DNA of 64,000 bases from contig NZ_JAAVLX010000001.1 of the NCBI RefSeq assembly GCF_013114825.1, positions 186,001 to 250,000 of the forward strand, given 5' to 3'. A program made the position numbers and the translations under genes. The notes beneath the pieces were generated by a model, which searched no databases, was not told the origin of the DNA, and saw nothing but the letters and a program-made list of their open reading frames with translations. Positions 28,002 to 36,158 of the stretch are shown one piece after another; the first letter of the stretch is position 1, and every line of letters starts with the position of its first letter. The stretch comes from Bradyrhizobium australiense. Its GTDB lineage: Bacteria > Pseudomonadota > Alphaproteobacteria > Rhizobiales > Xanthobacteraceae.

Positions 28002-28041
28002 TTCGGATCATGACGCGCGGCTCGCGCGCCGATCGATCAGA

Positions 28042-28314
28042 TCAGTTGCAGACCTCGACGCGGCGAAAGCGCCACTCGTAGCCGTCCCAGAAGCGCTCGC
28101 GAACCATGCGGCACGCCGGATAGGGCGCTTCTTCCACATACACCGGACCGCCATAGGCCGGGCGGCTGGAGGCGATCGCGCCACCGATGATCGCGCCGCC
28201 GAGCAGGCCGGCCGCCACGCCTGCGGCAACGCCACGCTGTGCGCTCGCGGGCGTCGAGGCAAGCGAACCGGCAATCGTTGCAACCGCGACGAAGGCAGCA
28301 AATGTCTTCTTCAT
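28042..28314 (-). CDS. Small secreted glycine-zipper protein, RFWDGY motif (copy 1)
   Basis: The protein has 90 residues. The signal peptide ends STPASA. The mature N-terminus RGVAAGVAAGLLGGAIIGGA is a glycine zipper, a membrane-association or oligomer motif. The C-terminus has two cysteines that bracket a conserved block: CRMVRERFWDGYEWRFRRV and VCN. The next gene upstream, 28548-28859, is a paralog with the same parts in the same order. Function is unknown. Envelope location is inferred from the signal peptide. Confidence 0.82.
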   Translation of the reverse strand: MKKTFAAFVAVATIAGSLASTPASAQRGVAAGVAAGLLGGAIIGGAIASSRPAYGGPVYVEEAPYPACRMVRERFWDGYEWRFRRVEVCN

Positions 28315-28547
28315 GTCCTGGGCTCTCCTGGAGTGACGCCTTCGGGCGCCGGGTTTAGGGGTGACTCACACGCTGTTTCGAACTGCCGCTTCGCTAAAAA
28401 GCGCACATGGGTCAATCGAAAGTAAACGTTCGCAGATGATTGTCGAAAAAAACGGTTTTTTCGGGCCGGAAATGATACGCATCCCCGCAAAGGCGGCGCC
28501 CTTCCGGGGTGTTGAGCGCAATTTAATGAAGATGAACGGCCGCTACG

Positions 28548-28859
28548 CTAGTCGCAGACCCTGACGTTGCGGACCCGCCAGCCATAGCCATCCCAGAACC
28601 GTTGCCGCTGCCAGATGCAGGACTCGCCGTAGCCGGGATCGACGACATAGGCCGGGCCGCCATAGCCGGGCGCGTAATAGCCCGGGCCGTAATAGTAGCC
28701 GTTCTGCGAAGCAATCGCGCCGCCGACAATGGCGCCGCCGATCAATCCGGCTGCGACCCCCGCGGCAACGCCGCGCTGCGCCTGGGCGGGAGCGGGAACA
28801 GCGACGGCCGAAACGGCCAACGCAGCGGCAGCGCCGAGCGCCATCAATGTCTTCTTCAT
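28548..28859 (-). CDS. Small secreted glycine-zipper protein, RFWDGY motif (copy 2)
   Basis: The start MKKTLMALGAAAALAVSAV at 28859 gives 103 residues and follows GAAAGGTGAGGCC on the minus strand. The signal peptide ends PAQAQ, then RGVAAGVAAGLIGGAIVGGA (glycine zipper), a Tyr/Gly-rich linker (YYYGPGYYAPGYGGPAYV) absent from copy 1, and a C-terminal block CIWQRQRFWDGYGWRVRNV ending VCD. The two copies lie 233 bases apart in the same direction, a tandem duplication. The gap between them has no gene. Confidence 0.82.
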   Translation of the reverse strand: MKKTLMALGAAAALAVSAVAVPAPAQAQRGVAAGVAAGLIGGAIVGGAIASQNGYYYGPGYYAPGYGGPAYVVDPGYGESCIWQRQRFWDGYGWRVRNVRVCD

Positions 28860-29037
28860 GGCCTCACCTTTCTCGTGGAGCAAACGACATTAGGTTTTGT
28901 CCCGGCAAAAGTTCCACATTTCGCTTGAATGATCAATGAACGGCTCTGCCTCCGCGGGCGACGAAATGGTGAAGGGTCGGCGGATTTGCGGTGCAAAAAT
29001 ACCGAAAATTCCCCTGCCGGCGCTGAACAAGGGCGCG

Positions 29038-29319
29038 ATGATGAACGGTTTTGCGGCATTCATGGTGGCGGCCGGCGGTGGGACGCTGATCTGCTACCTG
29101 CTGATGAGCCGGGTGCAAAACCGAAAACCTCGGCGCGAGAGCGCGGGCGGCGACACCTACGGCACAACATCCAGCGACAGTTCCTGCGGCGATGGCTGGA
29201 GCCTGCTGTCCTGGTTCGGCAGCGACACTTCGTCGTCGCATGATTCCAGTTCTTCCAGCGACAGTTCCGGTGGGGACAGCGGAGGAGGTGGCGGCGATGG
29301 CGGTGGGGGCGGCGATTGA
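29038..29319 (+). CDS. Small membrane-anchored Ser/Gly-rich protein
   Basis: From ATG 29038 the protein has 93 residues. One helix (FAAFMVAAGGGTLICYLLM) is followed by a basic patch NRKPRR, then an acidic and Ser-rich stretch (SSSHDSSSSSDSSGGDSG) and a run of Gly with Asp. The frame is open upstream to 28936 but that part has no family feature. The low-complexity tail resembles a short linker or surface protein. Function is unknown. The GGGGCG region gives a weak ribosome site. Confidence 0.6.
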   Translation: MMNGFAAFMVAAGGGTLICYLLMSRVQNRKPRRESAGGDTYGTTSSDSSCGDGWSLLSWFGSDTSSSHDSSSSSDSSGGDSGGGGGDGGGGGD

Positions 29320-29497
29320 CGCCGGATCGCCGGCCAGTCAGCGCCGGTTTGATTTACCACAATACCGGGCTTTAGATTCATTCCAGTATTTCCCCGGCAT
29401 CAGTTTGGAATTGCTTGAAAATGCGGCTTTTCCTTTTGCATCTCGGCGCGCTCTTAAATATCGATGAGGCCGCATCACCGAAGGTCCCACTGGTTTC

Positions 29498-29773
29498 ATG
29501 ATCGTCTGTTCCTGCAACGTATTGAGCGACCACGATGTCCGTAATGCCGTAAGTGCAGCTTCGGACCTGCCGCGAAATCCCAAACAGATTTACGGTTGCC
29601 TCGGCTGCAGCGCCGAATGCGGCCGCTGCGCCCGCACCATCAAAACCATTATCGACGAAGCGCTCGGCGCCTGCGCCAAGGAATGCTGCTCCGGTTGCCC
29701 TCATACGCGCCATGCCGCCAACGACGAGCCCGCGCAGGAAACCGCTTCGTCGTTCGCCCTCGCGGCCTGCTGA
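29498..29773 (+). CDS. bfd: Bacterioferritin-associated ferredoxin
   Basis: The protein has 91 residues. The Bfd [2Fe-2S] site is C4-x-C6 (MIVCSCNV) and C41-x2-C44 (AECGRC); additional C34 and C37 are in GCLGC. After residue 50 there is a Cys-rich, longer tail than in E. coli Bfd (64 residues), including CCSGC, which is unusual. Bfd gives electrons to bacterioferritin to release stored iron. Bacterioferritin follows 139 bases downstream, with an iron-control box in between, so each gene may have its own promoter. Confidence 0.9.
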   Translation: MIVCSCNVLSDHDVRNAVSAASDLPRNPKQIYGCLGCSAECGRCARTIKTIIDEALGACAKECCSGCPHTRHAANDEPAQETASSFALAAC

Positions 29774-29850
29774 AAACCCTCTGCATCCATCGATTTCCGT
29801 CGTTCCCCACCGCTTTTTTTGCGGAACGGTTGCCCTTGGCTCCAAACTGA

Positions 29851-29867
29851 TTTAGAAGCGTTCTAAA
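29851..29867. promoter_or_regulatory. Irr box (iron control element) upstream of bfr
   Basis: TTTAGAAGCGTTCTAAA is a perfect palindrome apart from the 3-base centre, 45 bases before the bfr start. It matches the TTTAGAA-N3-TTCTAAA form I remember for the ICE bound by Irr, the heme-dependent iron regulator of Rhizobiales. Irr represses iron-storage genes when iron is low, so bfr would be made only in iron-replete cells. Confidence 0.85.
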
Positions 29868-29912
29868 TACAGGTGTCAGGCTGCGTTTGGCCTGAGGAAA
29901 TCGGAGTGGACC

Positions 29913-30398
29913 ATGCAGGGCGATCCCAAAGTCATCGACTATCTCAACAAGGGCCTGCGCAGCGAGCTCACCGCGATCAACCAGTATTGGCTGCACTACC
30001 GGCTCCTGAACAATTGGGGCCTTTTGGATTTTGCCAAGGTCTGGCGCAAGGAATCCATCGAGGAGATGGAGCACGCCGACAAGTTCACCGACCGGATTTT
30101 GTTCCTCGACGGCTTTCCCAACATGCAGGTGCTCGATCCCCTGCGCATCGGCCAGAACGTCAGGGAAATCATCGAATGCGATCTCGCAACCGAGATGACC
30201 GCGCGCACGCTCTATCAGGAAGCGGCGACCTACTGCCATGGCGTGAAGGATTACGTCTCGCGCGACTTGTTCGAGAGCGTGATGAAGGACGAGGAACATC
30301 ACATCGACTTCCTCGAAACCCAGCTCGACCTGATCCAGCGCATCGGGCTCGAGCTCTACACGCAGAAGCATGTCGGCGGCTTGGAGAACGGGGACTAG
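29913..30398 (+). CDS. bfr: Bacterioferritin
   Basis: The protein has 161 residues, the usual length. All ferroxidase ligands are present at canonical positions: E18, E51, H54, E94, E127 and H130, and M52 is the heme ligand. The protein stores iron in a 24-subunit shell with heme between subunits. The Irr box at 29851 and the nearby bfd gene (iron release) make this a complete storage-and-release pair. Confidence 0.96.
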   Translation: MQGDPKVIDYLNKGLRSELTAINQYWLHYRLLNNWGLLDFAKVWRKESIEEMEHADKFTDRILFLDGFPNMQVLDPLRIGQNVREIIECDLATEMTARTLYQEAATYCHGVKDYVSRDLFESVMKDEEHHIDFLETQLDLIQRIGLELYTQKHVGGLENGD

Positions 30399-30454
30399 CC
30401 GACATCTCGGAACAGGTTTCAGCCATGTCTCCGGGCTAAACAGAAGTGTGGGGA

Positions 30455-30533
30455 TCCAGTTATTCCAGAGCGTCAGTAACTGAACCGAAGAGCCGCAGCG
30501 TACTGGATACCCCGCCTTCGCGGGGTATGACGA
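30455..30533. repeat. Palindromic repeat, CCCGCCTTCGCGGG class
   Basis: CCCCGCCTTCGCGGGG at 30510-30525 is a tight hairpin with TTCG-type loop, flanked by ACTGGATA and TATGACGA. The left half holds CCAGTTATTCCAGAGCG. It lies between bfr and the PPOX gene, which converge, so it may serve as a bidirectional terminator. A related element is at 40135-40235. Confidence 0.75.
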
Positions 30534-30561
30534 CCGGATTCGGGTCACCAAAGATATCGCA

Positions 30562-31164
30562 CTACAACTGCGTCCTGTAGCGCTCGTAAATCACTTCCTG
30601 GCTCTCGCGCTCGCCGAGCCCGGTCTGGTCGTGGATCACCTCGCCGATGCTCGGCATCACCGAACGCTCGACCTGCGTGGCCGCCCACAGTTTCGAGCGC
30701 ATCAGCGCCTTGCCGCAGTGGAAATAGGCTTCCCGGACCTCGATGCGCAGCACCGCGCGCGGCGGCTTGCCGAATTCGATCATCGACGCCATCAGCTCCG
30801 GATCGACCGAGAGGCTGCCCTTGCCGCCGACGCGCAGCGTCTCGTCGATCCCGGGTACGAAGAAGATCAACTGCACGAAGCCCGAGCCCTCGACGATATT
30901 GCGAAAGCTGTCGATGCGGTTGTTGCCGGAGCGATCCGGCATCAGCAGCAGGTTCGGCCCGGCGACATGGACGAAGCCGGGATTGCCGCCGCGCGGCGAC
31001 GCATCGACGCTGCCGTCCGAGCCTGATGTGGCCAGCACGCAGAACGGCGACATGCCGATGAATTTCTTCGCGTGGGCGTCGATCTCCGGCCGCGCCTTGG
31101 CGATCACGCGGGGCGTCGGAGCGGGATAGATCGTGGCGAGGTCGGAAGCGGCAAGATCGGACAA
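30562..31164 (-). CDS. Pyridoxamine 5'-phosphate oxidase family protein (PPOX, FMN-dependent)
   Basis: The TTG start at 31164 follows GGAGGA on the minus strand and gives 200 residues. The PPOX split barrel is visible: FIGMSPFCVLATSGSDGSVD, SPRGGNPGFV, then LLLMPDRSGNNRIDSFRNI (FMN phosphate region) and VQLIFFVPGIDETLRV. This layout is that of the MSMEG_1061 branch of flavin-binding PPOX proteins, which are not true PNP oxidases. Substrate is unknown. Confidence 0.88.
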   Translation of the reverse strand: MSDLAASDLATIYPAPTPRVIAKARPEIDAHAKKFIGMSPFCVLATSGSDGSVDASPRGGNPGFVHVAGPNLLLMPDRSGNNRIDSFRNIVEGSGFVQLIFFVPGIDETLRVGGKGSLSVDPELMASMIEFGKPPRAVLRIEVREAYFHCGKALMRSKLWAATQVERSVMPSIGEVIHDQTGLGERESQEVIYERYRTQL

Positions 31165-31250
31165 GGGATTCCTCCGGTCGATTTTTGACAGACTACCATC
31201 CCCGCATTTTCACGTCATCCCCAGGTTGGAAGGCTTCTGGCTTCTGGCTC

Positions 31251-31334
31251 CGTCATTGAGAGCGAAGCGAAGCAATCCACCTCTCCGCGCGGGATAGATG
31301 GATTGCTTCGTCGCTATCGCTCCTCGCAATGACG
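31251..31334. repeat. Dispersed palindromic repeat, CATTGCGAG class
   Basis: CGTCATTGAGAGCGAAGCG on the left; TCGCTCCTCGCAATGACG on the right; GCAATCCA and GATGGATTGC as inner arms. Same class as 3620-3699 and 41661-41745. The left arm differs from the other two (CATTGAGAG for CATTGCGAG). Confidence 0.85.
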
Positions 31335-31344
31335 TTTCCTACCG

Positions 31345-31698
31345 TCAAACCGCGTCCGCCGGCACGAAGCAGTTGATGATGATGCTGCCGCGGTGGTGCA
31401 CGTACCACACCACGGCTTCGCCGATCGGGTTGCCCTGGTCGCGAATGACCGCGCGCTCGGGCACCTGCATCCATTGGCCCTCGATCGGCACCCAATAAGT
31501 GCCGCCGCGAACGTCGTAGCTGGTGCGATGGCCGTCGGAAATATCGCAACAGGGCACGCCGCTCGGCGAGACCACCCGCTTGAACCACGCGCGGATATCG
31601 GGCGGGACATGATCGAACTGGCCCCTGTCGAGGGCGAGCGCTGTGCTGCCCAGTACCGAAAGGCAGACAAGCAAGCCGAATGGCGCAAGCCTTCGCAT
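31345..31698 (-). CDS. Small exported protein of unknown function
   Basis: The start at 31698 follows GGAGGA on the minus strand and gives 117 residues with a signal peptide (MRRLAPFGLLVCLSVLGSTA to LA). The mature part has WFKRVVSPSGVPCCDISDGH with a vicinal Cys pair, GGTYWVPIEGQWMQVPERAVI and VVWYVHHRGSIIINCFVP. The W-V-P and C-C-D-x-x-D-G-H pattern recurs in small Bradyrhizobium exported proteins as I recall, function unknown. Three cysteines could make a disulfide or metal site. Confidence 0.82.
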   Translation of the reverse strand: MRRLAPFGLLVCLSVLGSTALALDRGQFDHVPPDIRAWFKRVVSPSGVPCCDISDGHRTSYDVRGGTYWVPIEGQWMQVPERAVIRDQGNPIGEAVVWYVHHRGSIIINCFVPADAV

Positions 31699-32069
31699 CC
31701 GATCCTCCGCTCTGTTTGTCTTGTCCGGGCGGGCACGCCACCCACGATTCGTAATCCGAGGACAATTCAAGCGGAGCCGGCTTGGGGATGCACGCTCAAA
31801 TAATGAGCGATGTGTCGTTGCGAAATTGGTGCATGCGACATTCGGACTCTCTCGCTCGTCGCCCTGTACACAGTCTGATGCGAGCCACGGCTGGCTCAAC
31901 CGTTGCACCGAACTGATTGCTGCATTGAAGTGTAGGAAAAGCACGAACGTGCTATCGATCTTGCGTGTGGATTCGTGGTGAGCTGCCGGGCGCAGCAAGC
32001 TGCCTAACATGCGGTCTAGTGGTTGGTGGAAGGAGCCGCTCTACGGTCATCGTCACGATTGGAAACGCG
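31699..32069. other. Intergenic region, no gene seen
   Basis: Between divergent genes. It is less GC-rich in parts than the flanks. I see no repeat of the window's families and no clear promoter motif. Confidence 0.35.
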
Positions 32070-32735
32070 TTGGATACGAACAAGATTGCGATAGGCCTGC
32101 TTTCACCCGTGGGATTGCTGTTTGCGCTCCCCATATTGCTTTGGGCCTTCAGCTTCACCGAACTCTTCGGGCAGGAGAAATGCAGCATCGGTTCCATTAG
32201 CGACATCGAATACCAACGCATTCTGTCTCGGGCCGGCGCTCAAGGCTGGACGGTATGGCCCGGTCTGTCGAATGGGGCGTTTTGGCCGTCGGATAGTGGA
32301 TTTCGAGGTCCGACAGCATCTTTCAACAGCAATCTCAATGATCAGCTTCTCTCATATGTCAGAGAGCTTGCTGGATCCGACGCGTCCATCGATCGCCAAC
32401 TGGCTTCGGGCCATGCTGTTATGCGCAGCATGGGCGCAGAATACGTCCAGACTCAAGAAGTGCCGGACATGCGCCGGGATCGCGCCGCTTCGCGCGTTCG
32501 TTTCACATACTACCTGCCGCAGGTTCGGTTCGCGCCTGCATGTGTTCTTTGCCTGATATGGTGGTACACCACCATTGACCTGATCTTTTCTCATGACCTC
32601 GCCACCGATCGATACGAGTTGCAGGCAGTGAACGTTCTGCACGCTGGGCTGAAAGGTAGTCCCGACAAAGAGCGCGCGCGCAACGTCCCGTGGGGTAGTT
32701 GCCCCGAGTTTCGAAAATCCGGTCGCAATGGATGA
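32070..32735 (+). CDS. Hypothetical membrane protein
   Basis: TTG at 32070 with GGAAA eight bases before gives 221 residues; the frame is open further upstream. Two hydrophobic segments are seen: LLSPVGLLFALPILLWAFSF near the start and FAPACVLCLIWWYTTIDLIF near residue 175. The stretch between them, about 130 residues (SISDIEYQRILSRAGAQGW to RVRFTYYLP), would be on one side of the membrane. Codon use is less GC-rich than neighbours. I do not recognise the family. The far C-terminus (GLKGSPDKERARN) reads weakly and may be wrong. Confidence 0.5.
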   Translation: MDTNKIAIGLLSPVGLLFALPILLWAFSFTELFGQEKCSIGSISDIEYQRILSRAGAQGWTVWPGLSNGAFWPSDSGFRGPTASFNSNLNDQLLSYVRELAGSDASIDRQLASGHAVMRSMGAEYVQTQEVPDMRRDRAASRVRFTYYLPQVRFAPACVLCLIWWYTTIDLIFSHDLATDRYELQAVNVLHAGLKGSPDKERARNVPWGSCPEFRKSGRNG

Positions 32736-32784
32736 TTGGATTGAGCAATGTTAGCTGCGGGACCGCAGGTCGATGCGCGCGAAA

Positions 32785-33133
32785 TCAAGGCTCCTTTGTC
32801 GCGCGCCGTTTGGTGGAAGCCTTCGGCGCGACATTCTCCCACGCCATTGTCAGCGCGCTTTTCAGCGTCGCCGCATCGGCCTTGGCGAGGCGCACATTTG
32901 GTGTAGCCCTGCTTGCCCCAACCGCCCGGTACTGGGCGGAAAATTTCGGGCTCCGCCTCAACCAGCATCGATTGTTGCTCAGGCGTCAGCTTCACCGTGC
33001 CCCAGTCTTCGTCGGGATGGCCTAGCGTTGCGAAGATGCGCTTGCCGACGCGGAAATCAGCCTTGCCGTGATGCGCGCTCTCCACCGCATCGAGAAGCGC
33101 GAGTGCGGTCCGGCGAAAACGGCTGGTTGACAT
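32785..33133 (-). pseudogene. MmcQ/YjbR family gene with a single-base frameshift
   Basis: Reading from 33133: MSTSRFRRTALALLDAVE, HHGKADFRVGKRIFATLG, PEQQSMLVEAEPEIFRPV, GGWGKQGYT, then the frame is lost. In the next frame it continues as NVRLAKADAATLKSALTMAW, ENVAPK to a stop at 32785. The whole span is 349 bases, one more than 116 codons, and removing one T from the TTT at 32896-32898 (plus strand) restores a 115-residue protein. MmcQ/YjbR proteins have a small DNA-binding-like fold of unknown role. It lies 19 bases upstream of the hydrolase gene in the opposite direction of no other gene. Confidence 0.8.
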
Positions 33134-33152
33134 GGCACGCTCGCTGCCGGGC

Positions 33153-34220
33153 CTACATCGCCCGCTGCGGCGCGCTCCGCAGCAACTCCTGCAGTTCCTG
33201 CTTGTAGAACTTCGCATTGGCCGTCGTGAGATGGCCGCGCGTCTCGCTGGAGGCGGGGATCAGTAACAGGCGGCCGTTCTTGACGCGCTTCATCGCCGCC
33301 TCGGTGACGCCGGTTTCCGGCGGATTGCGCTCGTCGTCGGCGGCATTTATCAGGAGCAGCGTGGCCTCGATCTTCTCCAGCGAGGGCGCCGGATTGTAAT
33401 CGTGCGAGGCTTCCCACTGGTAGATGAAGTCGTTGGCGTCGGCGGTAACAGCGGTTGCCAGCCGGTCGTCGACCATCTTGTCGGCTTTCGCCGCCGTCGG
33501 CGCCAGTGCCTGATAGGCCAGCGTGCCGCCGCCGGTCGCGATGCCATAGGCGTTGATGGCATATTTCATCATGCGCGGCTGGGCGGTGTAATTGCCACCA
33601 TTGTAGTCGGGATCGTTCCGGATGGTCTCCAGCATCATCCGCCGCAGCATCCAGTTGCGCGCCGCCATCTCGGTCGGCTGCGAGGCCATCGGCACCAGCG
33701 CGTCCATGAATTGCGGATATTTGCCGCCCCAGATCCAAGTGTGCATGCCGCCCATCGAGTTGCCGATGACGAGCCGCAGATGCTTTATGCCGAGTCCTTC
33801 CGTGACGAGGCGATGCTGCGCATCGACCATGTCCTCGTAATTGTATTTCGGAAACGTGGTTTTCAGGCCGTCGGAGGGCTTTGACGATTTGCCGTGGCCA
33901 ACGCTATCAGGGATGATGATGTAGTGTTTCGTGACATCCAGCGGCTGGCCGGGGCCGAACAACTCGCCGCCGAAACCAGCCGTCAGCATGCTGGCCGCCG
34001 AGCCGCCCGAGCCGTGCAACACTAGCACCGGCTGCCCGGTCGGCTCGCCGATGGTGGTGTAGTGAAGCCGCAGCTCCGGCAGCGTTTCGCCGGTGTGGAA
34101 TCTGAAATCTTTGGCGATCCATTCGCCCTGCTTGGGTGCGGGATAGTCGGCGGCGAAAGCAGTGATGGTGGTGAGGGCCAATGCGGCGGCCGAAAAGGCG
34201 GCATGCGAAAAATTCATCAT
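33153..34220 (-). CDS. Exported alpha/beta hydrolase (MetX-like fold)
   Basis: The protein has 355 residues. The signal peptide MMNFSHAAFSAAALALTT to AFA points to the periplasm. The nucleophile elbow is GNSMGGMHTW, the oxyanion region LHGSGGSAASM, the acid is in NAADDERNPPETG and the histidine in ETRGHLT. Order and spacing match the homoserine acetyltransferase branch of the fold, but the export signal argues for a secreted esterase-type role rather than methionine synthesis. Substrate is unknown. Confidence 0.85.
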   Translation of the reverse strand: MMNFSHAAFSAAALALTTITAFAADYPAPKQGEWIAKDFRFHTGETLPELRLHYTTIGEPTGQPVLVLHGSGGSAASMLTAGFGGELFGPGQPLDVTKHYIIIPDSVGHGKSSKPSDGLKTTFPKYNYEDMVDAQHRLVTEGLGIKHLRLVIGNSMGGMHTWIWGGKYPQFMDALVPMASQPTEMAARNWMLRRMMLETIRNDPDYNGGNYTAQPRMMKYAINAYGIATGGGTLAYQALAPTAAKADKMVDDRLATAVTADANDFIYQWEASHDYNPAPSLEKIEATLLLINAADDERNPPETGVTEAAMKRVKNGRLLLIPASSETRGHLTTANAKFYKQELQELLRSAPQRAM

Positions 34221-34332
34221 GGTCTCCCCAAGGCTTACAGTTTTCCAAGCCTGCGGCTATCTTTGCGAACCGCTTGGTCGGGGAACCTAGCACACCGGCG
34301 ATTTCTCCGTCACCACATTGCCGAACAATGCA

Positions 34333-34572
34333 TTAGCCCTCCACCTCGGTTTCCGGCCGGTCGTTGCCCGCGGCGGTTTCCGAATGCCATCTTCCGTCAG
34401 CGGTTTCGTATTCGATCACCTCCGTACGACCCGGCACCCGCTGCTCGGCGGCTACGCGCCGGGCGGCTGCCAGCGCCGCGGCACGGTTCGGAAACGGCTC
34501 GGAAAACACGCCGTTGACGGTGTAGGCCCAGCCACCGTCATGTTCGACGATCTTGTAGGTCACATGGGTCAT
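34333..34572 (-). CDS. DUF2188-like small protein
   Basis: Start ATG at 34572 (MTHVTYKIVEHDGGWAYTV) gives 79 residues. The HDGGWAYTVNGVFSEPFPNR stretch followed by AALAAARRVAAEQ resembles DUF2188: a short beta hairpin with W and a helix. Such proteins occur in multiples in Rhizobiales and their role is unknown. It converges with nothing; a 130-base gap separates it from DUF2277. Confidence 0.65.
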   Translation of the reverse strand: MTHVTYKIVEHDGGWAYTVNGVFSEPFPNRAAALAAARRVAAEQRVPGRTEVIEYETADGRWHSETAAGNDRPETEVEG

Positions 34573-34702
34573 CGGGAACTCGCTGCTTGCAGGTGCCGAC
34601 AGGGGTGAACGCGCCGCGTGTTTCATGACAGAATAGGCCACGCCGTCGGATTTTGCACCGGCCGTTCGTCCTTGATCGAAGACCTCTGCAGAAGAGAGAA
34701 CC

Positions 34703-34969
34703 ATGTGCCGCAACATCAAGACCCTGTTCAATTTCGATCCCCCAGCCACACCTGCGGAGATCCATGCTTCCGCCCTGCAATTCGTGCGAAAACTCTCCGG
34801 CTTCAATTCGCCGTCGCAGGCGAACGCCGAGGCGTTCAACCGCGCGGTTTCCGAAGTCTCCGACAGCGCGCGGCGCTTGCTGGCCTCGCTGCAGACCAAC
34901 GCGCCGCCACGCGACCGCGAAATCGAGGCCGAGAAGGCGAGGGAGCGCTCGCGGGCGAGGTTTGGTTAG
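34703..34969 (+). CDS. DUF2277 domain protein
   Basis: The protein has 88 residues, opening MCRNIKTLFNFDPPATPAEI, the family signature (M-C-R-N-I-x-x-L-F-N-F-x-P). Then QFVRKLSGFNSPSQANAEAF and the helical DSARRLLASLQTNAPPRDRE. DUF2277 is common in bacteria and of unknown function. The ATG follows AGAGAG. It converges on the P450 gene with a 9-base gap between ends. Confidence 0.9.
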   Translation: MCRNIKTLFNFDPPATPAEIHASALQFVRKLSGFNSPSQANAEAFNRAVSEVSDSARRLLASLQTNAPPRDREIEAEKARERSRARFG

Positions 34970-34978
34970 AGCTAGATT

Positions 34979-36151
34979 TCACCCTGCGTCCCACTTCACC
35001 GGCAAATTGAGCAACCCCCGAAACGCCCAGCCGCCGATCCGCACCGGTTCGCGCTCGTCCAGCTGCAGGCCTTTCAGCCGCGCGAACAGGCTCGGCAGCG
35101 CGACATCGGCCACCATCGCGCGGGAAGCAAACGCGCCGGCGCAATAATGCGGGCCGGCGCCGAAGGCGATGCTCTTCTGGTTATCGCGGTTTATGTCGAA
35201 ACGATCCGGGTCGCTGAAGCAGGCCTCGTCGCGGTTGGCCGAGCCGAACATGAAAAACACGCGGTCCTCCGGCTCGAACTCGACGCCGTGATAATTCCAC
35301 GGCTTTGCAACGCGGCGCGGCGACATCTGGATCGGCGCGATCCAGCGCGCATATTCCTCGAACACGTCGATCCACTTCGCTTTGCCCTCGCGCACCAGCG
35401 CGAGCTGCTCGGGATGCGTCAGCAACGCCCAGGTCGCGCCTGATATCGCATCGCGCGGCTCGTTCTGGCCGCCGGAGATCGCAAGCTTGATGTTGGCGCG
35501 GATGCTTTCCATGTTCTGGCCTGAAGCCAGCAGCACGCTCAGGATCGAGGTGTTGGGGTGTTTCTTCACCACCGGAATCATGTCGTCGATCGCGGCATCG
35601 ATGCCGGCGGTCGCCGCATGGCAGCGCGCCTCGACTTCCTTGTTGCCGGTATAGTTGGCAATGCCGTCGATCATCGCCTGAGACCACGCGTCCATGTCCT
35701 GATAGCGCATGTTGGTCAGGCCGGTGACGTCCTTCAGGCATTCGGCCGACAGCGGCAGCGCGAACGCCTTGCAGAGATCGGCTTCGCCCTGCTGCGCGAG
35801 CTCGTCGAGGATGCGGTCGGCATGGCCCTGAAACTGCCGGATCCAGGTGTCGCGCACCGTGCGCGGCGACACGGCGGGAAACATCGCCTGCCGCTCTGTC
35901 ATATGCGCCTCGCCGTCCTTGCGCATCATGTTGTGGCCCATCAGCACGTTCATCAGCCCGTTCGGCTGGTGCGAGGAGAATATGTCGATGCGCTTCTCCT
36001 GGGTGAAGATGTCATCGCGCCGGGTGAATACGGTCGAGCCGAGCTGCGGTACGAACGCGATCGGCGCCTCTTTGCGCATCTTCGCCAGCGCGGGATAGGG
36101 ATCGGCCCAGAAGGCGGGGACATCGATGTCGAAATGCGGGGCGTTGGACAT
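34979..36151 (-). CDS. Cytochrome P450
   Basis: The protein has 390 residues. Heme-binding loop FGAGPHYCAGAFASR holds the axial Cys. The ExxR motif is EYAR in FEEYARWIAP. The I-helix reads AISGGQNEPRDAIS, with Asn-Glu-Pro-Arg in place of the common A/G-G-x-E/D-T-T, so the usual acid-alcohol pair for proton delivery is altered. There is no signal or membrane part, so it should be soluble and reliant on a ferredoxin, none of which is adjacent. It is preceded 7 bases upstream by an SDR gene on the same strand. The two together suggest hydroxylation followed by oxidation of the alcohol. Confidence 0.93.
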   Translation of the reverse strand: MSNAPHFDIDVPAFWADPYPALAKMRKEAPIAFVPQLGSTVFTRRDDIFTQEKRIDIFSSHQPNGLMNVLMGHNMMRKDGEAHMTERQAMFPAVSPRTVRDTWIRQFQGHADRILDELAQQGEADLCKAFALPLSAECLKDVTGLTNMRYQDMDAWSQAMIDGIANYTGNKEVEARCHAATAGIDAAIDDMIPVVKKHPNTSILSVLLASGQNMESIRANIKLAISGGQNEPRDAISGATWALLTHPEQLALVREGKAKWIDVFEEYARWIAPIQMSPRRVAKPWNYHGVEFEPEDRVFFMFGSANRDEACFSDPDRFDINRDNQKSIAFGAGPHYCAGAFASRAMVADVALPSLFARLKGLQLDEREPVRIGGWAFRGLLNLPVKWDAG

Positions 36152-36158
36152 GATGACC

